A stretch of DNA of 64,000 bases from Nostoc sp. LEGE 06077 (lineage in GTDB: Bacteria; Cyanobacteriota; Cyanobacteriia; Cyanobacteriales; Nostocaceae). Made by a program: the position numbers and the translations under genes. The stretch is taken from contig NZ_JADEWI010000002.1 in assembly GCF_015207705.1 (NCBI RefSeq), positions 62,001 to 126,000 on the forward strand. The letters run 5' to 3'. A model generated the notes under the pieces. That model was not told the origin of the DNA, ran no database searches, and saw nothing but the letters and a program-made list of their open reading frames with translations. Positions 25,847-33,600 of this stretch are shown piece by piece; position 1 is the stretch's first letter; each line of letters starts with the position of its first letter.

Positions 25847-27214
25847 ATGAACAGCCCAGTTTACCAAACTGTAATTGTCGGTGGTGGTTTTACCGGATTA
25901 TTTACCGCCTTACATTTAGCGCACGAACATTATCCTCGCTCTGTAATTTTGATTGATAGAAACGAGCGGTTTTGCTTTAAACCATTGCTTTATGAATATT
26001 TCGATGGCGAGATGGATACTGTGCAAGTAGTACCACGCTATTCGGAATTACTCAAAGGTAGCGGTGTTATTTTTGTGCAAGATGCTGTACAGTCAATAGA
26101 CTTCCATCAACGGGAAGTTAAATTAGTTTCGGGTAACTCTTACAATTACAGCAACTTAGTATTAGCTTTAGGTAGCGTTACTGGCTATCATCACGTTGAT
26201 GGTGCGAATGTTAATGCCTTTCCTTTTTGGACACAAGCAGATGCGATCGCACTTGACAAGCATTTACGCGACTGTTTACAAAAAGCCATCCAAACCCAAG
26301 ATATAGAACAACGCCGCAAACTATTAACAGTAGTTGTCGTGGGTGGTGGTGCTTCTGGTGTAGAAATGGCAGCAACTTTAGCTGATTTCCTCCCACATTG
26401 GTATGCTGCTTTGGGCGGTAATTCTGGGGAAATTCGGGTGATTCTGCTCAATCATGGTGAAAAAATTCTTGACGGCGATATTAACGATCCGTTACGTCCA
26501 GTTGCTGAAAAAGAGCTACAAAAACGTAGCGTAGCAATTGAAATTATTACAGAAGCAGAAGCCACTGCTGTTCATCCAAATGCCGTTGAGTATAAAAGTC
26601 ATGATGAAATTAAGATACTCGCAACACATACCACAATCTGGACTGCTGGCACTTCTATCCATCCCCTCATTCAAGAATTACCAATTCCCCAAGAACATCG
26701 AGATCATCATAATCGTCCCCTAGTCACTCCCACTATGCAATTGCTTGACTTTCCAGAAGTCTTTGCTGGTGGTGATTGTGCAGCAATTCAGGATAGTTCC
26801 CTACCACCTACAGCACAAGTGGCTTATCAGCAAGGAGCAAATATTGCTAATAATTTGAAAGCACTGGCACTAGGAGAAGACCTCAAACCCGCTAAGGTTA
26901 ATATCCGGGGAACTCTGTTGAAGTTAGGATTACATGATGCTGTTGCTAACTTATTCAATATTTTTGAAGTTGCAGGTGAATCCGCGCACTTAATTCGTCA
27001 AGGCACTTATTTAACACTATTACCAACTCCAATTCATGACTTTAAAGCTACTACAGAATGGCTAGATGAAGAGATATTCCATCACCATCTCGATCCTCAA
27101 GATGTAGGTAAAAAAGTTGTCCAAGCAGTGGAATTAGTTGGTGCTGGGGTTGTTGGTGTTTTAGTTGCCAGAAAATTATTAAAAATGTTGGGAGATGAGG
27201 ATAAAAATAAATAA
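25847..27214 (+). CDS. ndb: Type II NAD(P)H:quinone dehydrogenase (NDH-2)
   Basis: A 455-residue flavoprotein that passes electrons from NAD(P)H to quinone without pumping protons. The first Rossmann motif binds FAD (VIVGGGFTGLFTALHLA) and the second binds NAD(P)H (VVVVGGGASGVEMAATLAD); VFAGGDCAAI is the FAD ribityl motif. The C-terminus (about 425-450, ELVGAGVVGVLVARKLLKML) can be an amphipathic membrane anchor. It lies 170 bases after coxC on the same strand, with the micropeptide-like frame between. A quinone-reducing NDH-2 next to a quinol-type oxidase makes a complete, non-cytochrome-c respiratory chain. Confidence 0.9.
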   Translation: MNSPVYQTVIVGGGFTGLFTALHLAHEHYPRSVILIDRNERFCFKPLLYEYFDGEMDTVQVVPRYSELLKGSGVIFVQDAVQSIDFHQREVKLVSGNSYNYSNLVLALGSVTGYHHVDGANVNAFPFWTQADAIALDKHLRDCLQKAIQTQDIEQRRKLLTVVVVGGGASGVEMAATLADFLPHWYAALGGNSGEIRVILLNHGEKILDGDINDPLRPVAEKELQKRSVAIEIITEAEATAVHPNAVEYKSHDEIKILATHTTIWTAGTSIHPLIQELPIPQEHRDHHNRPLVTPTMQLLDFPEVFAGGDCAAIQDSSLPPTAQVAYQQGANIANNLKALALGEDLKPAKVNIRGTLLKLGLHDAVANLFNIFEVAGESAHLIRQGTYLTLLPTPIHDFKATTEWLDEEIFHHHLDPQDVGKKVVQAVELVGAGVVGVLVARKLLKMLGDEDKNK

Positions 27215-27411
27215 GGAGTGGCAATTCAAAAAACGCTTGCTTGTTGTCCACACCAGGACTAAGAACATTTGAGCAAGATTTGAAACAGACTAAAAGTAAT
27301 AATTGGTATACGCGCAAATCTGAATTTAGTATTGCAGAAGATCCAACTAGCTTCAAACATCCTCTAAAAGCGGAGTTAGACAGCGCAAGTGTTTTGCTGT
27401 ATTCAGAAATA

Positions 27412-27993
27412 ATGGCTGATATGGAGATAGTAACCAAGAGATTTCTGCTGCGTGATTTCGTTGAGTTAGATAGATCGCCATTTCTAAACTATCAAGCCGA
27501 TCCACGCAGTCAGATATTTTATGAACCTAGCGAAGCTAGTCCCGAAAATTCAGCACGTTTGTTTGAGACATTTTGCACATGGGCTTCTGAGCAGCCTCGA
27601 CTCAACTACCAACTTGCGATTGTCCCACGGCGTGAACCTTATGCGCTTGTCGGCTGCTGCGGACTGCGCTTAAGGGGGTGTGATGCAGGTGAAATGGAAC
27701 TGGGGATTGAACTTGCACCAGACTATTGGGGGCGATATGCCTACGCGATCGAGGTTGGACGCGCCCTGCTCGACTTCGGATTCAGGGAACTAAGGCTAGA
27801 CGTGATCTCTGGTTCTACAGTCAGTGCAAACGTGCGGATCGCTCGGTTGGCAGAGTGGATGGGAGCAGAAGTAGTTACCATCTGTCCAGGTTCCACATGG
27901 ATGTCCGAACGAGGTTGGAGCGAGGTAAATTGGCGAATAACGAGAGCGCAGTGGAACCGTCGCATCACTGTTAGCCCTCCTCATCACCCTTAA
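27412..27993 (+). CDS. GNAT-family N-acetyltransferase
   Basis: A 193-residue acetyltransferase of the RimJ/RimL-like type: MEIVTKRFLLRDFVELD opening, then IELAPDYWGRYAYAIEVGRALLDFGF (acetyl-CoA region) and SANVRIARLAEWMGAE. The substrate is unknown. I start it at the ATG at 27412; a longer frame from a TTG at 27241 adds 57 residues without family resemblance. The coding sequence has more GC and fewer AT-ending codons than its neighbours, especially from 27600 to 27950, which may indicate horizontal arrival. Confidence 0.8.
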   Translation: MADMEIVTKRFLLRDFVELDRSPFLNYQADPRSQIFYEPSEASPENSARLFETFCTWASEQPRLNYQLAIVPRREPYALVGCCGLRLRGCDAGEMELGIELAPDYWGRYAYAIEVGRALLDFGFRELRLDVISGSTVSANVRIARLAEWMGAEVVTICPGSTWMSERGWSEVNWRITRAQWNRRITVSPPHHP

Positions 27994-28054
27994 AGAATGG
28001 TGATTCTTGACAGTTCACAGTTTCATCCTTTTTATGCAACTTTTGGCGTAAATT

Positions 28055-28233
28055 ATGCTTCAAACGGTCAATAAATAGTTCAAAAATGCCAAAAACACTT
28101 TTAGCTCAAAATCAATGATTAGCGATCGCACTCATAGCACACATCGTTAACGGTCAACAATGGCGATCGCCCTTTGTGCCATTTTTTGAGCTAAATTTCA
28201 GGTTTTTAAACTCGAATTATAGGTTTGAAGTAT
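28055..28233. repeat. Imperfect long inverted repeat, MITE-like
   Basis: Ends read ATGCTTCAAAC and GTTTGAAGTAT, and an inner perfect pair TTTAGCTCAAAA / TTTTGAGCTAAA lies at 28100-28111 and 28184-28195. The arms between are imperfectly complementary over about 55 bases. Two HIP1 sites fall in the centre. No reading frame is present. It looks like a decayed palindromic element. Confidence 0.5.
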
Positions 28234-28257
28234 ATCTTGACTACCTACGTCGTGAAC

Positions 28258-28314
28258 TATAGCGTTTCCAACTCTGGTGGGGTGTATTTCATCTGCCTGA
28301 GAATTGCTATATAT
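28258..28314 (+). repeat. TATAGC-ended MITE-like repeat, short form
   Basis: Begins TATAGCGTTTCCAACTCTGG and ends GAGAATTGCTATAT, so its ends are imperfect inverted repeats (ATAGC-N2-TTC). It equals the element at 51780-51899 (opposite orientation) with about 62 internal bases missing, and its right half matches window positions 5-38. Confidence 0.75.
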
Positions 28315-28361
28315 CCTGTCCTTTTTGGACAAAAAGCATTCGACTCGAAAAACCATATACT

Positions 28362-28868
28362 TTAAATTTGACCAAGGAAGTCTTTTTTACCAAGTTCTAC
28401 ACCACAGTGCCGAAGAATGTCATAAGCCGTTGTGACATGGAAATAAAGATTGGGTAAAACAAAGTATAGAAGAAACTGTATTCCTTGAAAGGATAAAGTG
28501 TTTTCACGTATTTGTAGAGTAATAGTTCTTTCTTCTGAACCATCAATTTGTTCAGGTTTAAATGTATTTAAATGCGAAATGGTCTTTTGAATGCGCTCAA
28601 TAAGTTGAAGAAATGTAGTTTCATTATCCTCAAACTGGGGTGGTTCTAAGCCTGCAAGTCTGGCCATACCTCTATTTACTATGTCACAGGCGATCTGTAC
28701 TTGTTTTGATAATGGAAACATATCTGGGGATAAACGACTATTAATCAATACAGAAGGATCTATTTTTTTGCTTTCCGCATACACAACACCTTTTTCTAAA
28801 ATACTTATAAGATTATTGAGTGCGTGAATAGAAACGGGTATCGAAGCTTGGTACATAGAAATAGTCAT
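28362..28868 (-). CDS. DUF1993 family protein
   Basis: A 168-residue helical protein matching the DUF1993 family: MYQASIPVSIHALNNLISILEKG at the start, LSPDMFPLSKQVQIACDIVNRGMARLAG in the centre, and FVLPNLYFHVTTAYDILRHCGVELGK near the end. The pattern of His residues resembles the DinB-like four-helix bundle, which often binds a metal. The substrate and role are unknown. It lies 82 bases after the thioredoxin gene on the same strand. Confidence 0.85.
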   Translation of the reverse strand: MTISMYQASIPVSIHALNNLISILEKGVVYAESKKIDPSVLINSRLSPDMFPLSKQVQIACDIVNRGMARLAGLEPPQFEDNETTFLQLIERIQKTISHLNTFKPEQIDGSEERTITLQIRENTLSFQGIQFLLYFVLPNLYFHVTTAYDILRHCGVELGKKDFLGQI

Positions 28869-28950
28869 TAATATTCTCCAGGAGAGGTTTAAATAAGTTT
28901 GAGAAAGAAAATTCTAGGCAGTTTTTTGTTCGCGCAAAAACTTAAAATAA

Positions 28951-29274
28951 TTAAGCCAAATACTTATCGATGCTGCAACTAAATTCTTCATAGGATTTAA
29001 CACCGACAATTGTTTGAACCAACTTGCCTTGCTCAAAGAACATAACAGCCGGAATACTACGAATGCCAAATCGTTTAGCGACAGGTTGGTTGGCATCGAG
29101 ATCTAGCTTAAAAACTTTGACGCGCTCACTGTACTCTAATGCGAGTTTATCTATCAAAGGTGCAATGAGTTTGCATGGGCCACACCAAACAGCAGTACAA
29201 TCTACTACAAATAATGGCTCGGTTTCTAGCAGCGTATCCAACTCGTTTTCGTCTTGAATATAAAGGGCAGTCAT
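28951..29274 (-). CDS. Thioredoxin
   Basis: A 107-residue single-domain thioredoxin, the usual length. The redox site WCGPC is at residues 30-34, the cis-proline segment RSIPAVMFF is in place, and the buried Asp equivalent lies in VVDCTAVWCGPC. An extra Cys at position 26 precedes the active site. It is cytoplasmic, with no signal peptide, and reduces target disulfides using thioredoxin reductase. An exported methionine sulfoxide reductase gene lies about 670 bases away on the other strand, so both may serve oxidative-stress repair, although they are transcribed apart. Confidence 0.92.
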   Translation of the reverse strand: MTALYIQDENELDTLLETEPLFVVDCTAVWCGPCKLIAPLIDKLALEYSERVKVFKLDLDANQPVAKRFGIRSIPAVMFFEQGKLVQTIVGVKSYEEFSCSIDKYLA

Positions 29275-29852
29275 AAATTATCTGCAAAAGAGCATTATCT
29301 CATAGCTGCGTTGCTTCTACTGCAACATCATGGGAAAAGCGATCACTTTAGTAGCAACAATCCACTTCGTATACCCACAAAACAAACTCGTGTCAATCCT
29401 TATCATTATCACAAGAAGGTGGCGGCTTATATTCGTAAATATGATAACTATTGCAGCGATCGCGCAACTAGCCATCGACAGATGTTCTTGGAGCCAAATT
29501 TAGTAGAATATGATGGCGCAAAACACAAGGGAGCCGCAGGATTCTCTCTGCAAGCATTAAGAAAAAAGGAAGGAATTAGCAGCAGGCGTGTTATCACGCT
29601 TATATTTTCGCTTATATTTTTGAGAAGTGGCGATCGCCTGTCACTGGGTAACAAGGTTGGGACTGACATGAGCTAATTTTAAGAGTCAGACTTTACTCAG
29701 GTAGCGATGTATAAACTGTACGCACACATTGCCCTCTCCAACACCAGTTTCGGATGCACTATAAACAGCCGCAGCCAGTCCCACCGGAAATATCATACTT
29801 TTACACAATTTGCGCTTATCTTGAAAAAAAATTAAGCAAAAACTCATAATAG
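29275..29852. other. Intergenic region without recognised gene
   Basis: A weak frame (29254-29676) crosses this stretch but starts inside the thioredoxin gene with TTG and shows no family resemblance, so I do not call it. A small GTTGC/GCAAC hairpin and HIP1 sites are all that stand out. Confidence 0.6.
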
Positions 29853-29947
29853 ATATATAGCGTTTCTCATCTTAGTGGGTTACATTTCTTTGATGGCAGA
29901 GATTAGAGGCTGGGGAATATATACCTAATTAAATTGGTAATTGCTAT
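29853..29947 (+). repeat. TATAGC-ended repeat abutting the msrB start
   Basis: The left end ATATATAGCGTTTCTCATC and the right end GGTAATTGCTATAT mirror the termini of the repeat at 28258-28314. The interior differs, so this is a divergent or separate member. The right end runs straight into the msrB ATG, so it forms the entire 5' leader. Confidence 0.55.
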
Positions 29948-30442
29948 ATGAAAAAACGCTATTTTTTAGAGGCAGGTGCCGTATTAACAGGTGCAGCCTT
30001 ATTATCACAGTTTATCAATCCGAGGGCAGAAATCGTGGCAAGTTCTAATACTGAGTTTGAAGTTACCAAATCTGAAGAGGAATGGAGTAAAGTTTTAACA
30101 AAAGAACAGTTTTATGTTTTGCGTAAACATGGAACCGAACGCGCTTTCACAAGTTCGCTTGATAAAGAGTACGGAGAAGGTAGTTATGTGTGTGCGGCTT
30201 GTGAATTACCACTGTTTAAATCTGATACCAAATTTAATAGTGGTACTGGCTGGCCAAGTTTCTTTAAACCAATTGAAGGTGCGATCGCTACTACTGTAGA
30301 TCGGTCGTTATTCATGACGCGCACAGAAGTTCATTGTCGCCGTTGTGGTGGACATTTAGGCCATGTATTTGCTGATGGCCCTGCACCCACAGGTCAGCGT
30401 TACTGCATGAATGGTGTGTCGTTGAAGTTTATTCCTGCTTAA
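29948..30442 (+). CDS. msrB: Exported peptide-methionine (R)-S-oxide reductase
   Basis: A 164-residue MsrB preceded by an export signal. Residues 1-32 have a basic start (MKKRYFLEAG), a hydrophobic core (AVLTGAALLSQF) and a likely cleavage near ASS; the KRYFL stretch is close to, but not exactly, a twin-arginine motif. The enzyme domain has both zinc CxxC pairs (CAAC and CRRC), SGTGWPSFF, GHLGHVF and the catalytic Cys153 in RYCMNGVSLKF. It repairs the R form of oxidised methionine in proteins, here probably in the periplasm or lumen. The start codon abuts a mobile-looking repeat, and a strong terminator follows the stop. Confidence 0.92.
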   Translation: MKKRYFLEAGAVLTGAALLSQFINPRAEIVASSNTEFEVTKSEEEWSKVLTKEQFYVLRKHGTERAFTSSLDKEYGEGSYVCAACELPLFKSDTKFNSGTGWPSFFKPIEGAIATTVDRSLFMTRTEVHCRRCGGHLGHVFADGPAPTGQRYCMNGVSLKFIPA

Positions 30443-30483
30443 TTTAGTTAAGGTGCGATCGCTTCTATAACTCAACAACACAA

Positions 30484-30516
30484 AAGCCCAGTTTTTTAGA
30501 AAACTGGGCTTCTGCT
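30484..30516 (+). terminator. Rho-independent terminator of msrB
   Basis: An inverted repeat AAGCCCAGTTTT / AAAACTGGGCTT with a short loop, followed by a T-rich run. It begins 41 bases after the msrB stop. Adjacent AT-rich sequence leads to the TPR-CHAT gene. Confidence 0.85.
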
Positions 30517-30626
30517 TTCTTACGAATTATTAAAAATAGCTGTATTTTTAATAAAAATATACTTACGTATTGTATCTCTATCTTATACCAAGTTAAAAAA
30601 TATTGGCAATATAATATATTAATTAA

Positions 30627-33600
30627 ATGCGTTATAACTTCAAAAGCTTTACCATTACAACCCTTATACTTTCTCTGTTTTGTCCTATAGGACTATCGGC
30701 AAATAATGTCTTAATCAAGCAGACATTAGCACAAACTGTTACGCAACCTAAGCGCAAAGCACAAGCAGATAAACTCTACCAACAAGGAGTGCAACAGTAC
30801 CAGCGTGGATATTATGACGATGCAGTGAGAAGTTATGAACAAGCCTTAGCTATTTACCGCCAACTTGATGATAAAAAAGGAGTTGGGCAAACGCTCAATA
30901 ATTTAGGACAGGTTTATAATTTAATATTTCAATACCAAAAAGCATTAGAACTTTTGCAACAAGCTTTAGCAATTCGCCAACAAATTAAAGACCGTGCAGG
31001 TGAGGGAGAAACTCTTGATAATCTTGGCGCAACTTACTTCAACTTAGATCAAAATGAGCAGGCTTTAGAAACATTACAGCAAGCTTTATTAATTCGCCGT
31101 GAAGTCAAAGATAAAGCCGGAGAGGGCGTTACTCTTAGTAGAATTGGGTTAACTTATTCTTATTTAAACCAACAACCTAAAGCTTTAGAAATTTTACAGC
31201 AAGCATTAAAAATACATCAAGAGATTGGAGATAAGTTTCAAGAAGAATATACTCTATCTAGAATAGGTATAGTTTACAAAAATATATCAAACTATCCTCG
31301 TGCTTTGGAATGGTTTAATAAAGCTTTGGCTGCCAGTAGAAAAGTAGGAAACCGTGCATTTGAAGGAAGATTGCTATATTTTATTGGGCTTACATATAGC
31401 AACCAAAAAAAAGATGACATCGCTTTAGATTCTTACCGCCAAGCCTTAGCAGTTCAACGCGAAATTAAAGATAAAACTATTCAACTGAACACTTTAAAAC
31501 TAATTATTTCTCAATATTTATTAATTGCTACAAATGCTAATGTCAGTGGGATAACATCTCAAGCAAAAAATATATCTAATCAAACAATTAAGTTGGCTGA
31601 GGAAGCTTTAGTTATTGCTAAAGAATTGAATAAACTAGAAGAAGCAGCCTTCGCATTAGGAGCATTAGGCAGTGCTTACCAATATTTAGGAGATAATCAG
31701 AAAGCCATTGAATTATTACAGCAATCAATTAAAATTGCACGACAGATTAAAGCACTTGATAAAGAACATTCTGCTTTATCTGGGTTAGCATCAATTTATA
31801 GTAGCCAGGGAGAAAATCGCAAAGTAATTGAGTTAAGACAGCGAGAAGTAGAAATTTATAGAGAACAGAAAGATACTGCCAGTGAAGTTAGTGTATTATT
31901 AACTATTTGCAGTACATATAATGTATTGACAGATTATCAAAAAGCAATTGAAGCTTGTCAACAAGCTTTAGTTAAATCAAAAGACATAAAAATTACTGAA
32001 TTACCACCTACAATACAAGATTATGCTCTCAGTTACCCAGCATCTGCTTTACAAGGCTTGGTTCTTATTTATAATAATCTTGGAGAATACGAAAAAGCAC
32101 TAGATTTTGCTAAACAAAGTTTAAGTGCAGTACAAAATCTTCACCGACCAAAATTAGAAGCTGATGCGTTAATTTATTTAGGTTATGTATATCAGGATTT
32201 ACAAGACTTTCCTAAAGCTATTGAAGTTACTCAGCAAGCTTTAGATATTACCCGTCAAATTAAAGAACCGCAGCTAGAAGCAAATGCTTTAGAGCAACTC
32301 AGTGGAATTTATATACGAAAGGGGAATTATAACTCTGCTATTGAGTTAGCACAACAAATTTTAACTATTGGTAAACAGTTACAAAACTCAGGGATAGAAG
32401 CAGATGCTTTAGATAAATTAAGTGAAATTTATCTAAAACAAGGTAACTATCAAAAAGCCTTGGAATTAAGACAACAGCAATTAGTAATTTTTCAAAAAAG
32501 TAATAAACGTTCTTATCAAATTGCTACTTTAAGTAAATTCAGTGACATTTACCTTTTATTAGGAGATACGCAAAAAGCTATTGAAGTAGCAAATCAAGCT
32601 TTAACAATAGCAAGGCAATTAAAAGCGCCTGAGTATGAAATGCAACCTTTAACAAGGCTTAGTAGAGCATATAATACACAAGGAGAATATGAGCAAGCAA
32701 TAAAATATGCTCAACAACATTTGGTCATAGCTCAAAAATCCCAAAATTTCGTAAATATAACGCTTGCTTCACTTAATCTTAGTAATGCCTATGATTCGCT
32801 AGGAGAATATAATAAAGTTATTGCTATAGCAGAACCAGGATTATTGTATACTAAAAAATCTTATATTCGTCCTCTAGAAGCTCAAAGTTTACTCTATTTA
32901 AGCATTGCTTATACCAGCATTGGTAATTACCAAAAAAGTAAAGAATTAGTAGAGAAAAGTTTAGCAATTATACGAGAAATTAAAGACAGTTCTTTAGAAG
33001 CTCAAGCACTAGCTTCTCTAGGGAATGTTTACAGAAATATCCAAGCTTATCCCCAAGCTTTAGAGTTATCACAACAAAGTTTAAAAATTGCTCAAGACAT
33101 CAAAAGCCCTGCATCTGAGGTATATGCGTTAGCTAATCTTGGCGATACATATAGTAATTTGGGTGCTTATCAAAAAAGCAATGATTTTTATCAACAACTC
33201 GTAGCCAAACAGCGACAACTAAAAAATCGCAATGGAGAAGCTTTTGCTTTACTGGCGATCGCAAGTAATTACTACAGTACCGGAGAAGCACAAAAAACTG
33301 TAGATTTTGCCCAACAAAGTTTAGCTATTTTAAAAGCAAGTAAAAAACCAGCCTGGGAAATCATACCACATCGGATGTTAAGCCTAGCCTATGGTGAACT
33401 GGGTAATGATCAACAAGCAATACAGGAAATACAGACAGTTTTAGCATTTGCTAGAAAGGTTCAGAACCCAGTTTATGAAAAAGATGCGCTGACTGTTTTA
33501 GGAGATTTACATCGCAAATTTGGCAGAAAACAGCAAGCACTTACAGCTTATCAACAAGCATTAACAATTCAAACTCCTACAGAAGTTACAGGTGGCGGTT

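Noticed and set aside
27241-27411. 57-residue N-terminal extension of the GNAT protein from a TTG
   Set aside because: No similarity to GNAT proteins. The ATG at 27412 fits the family start.
29254-29676. 140-codon frame on the plus strand
   Set aside because: It starts with TTG inside the thioredoxin gene on the other strand and matches no known pattern.
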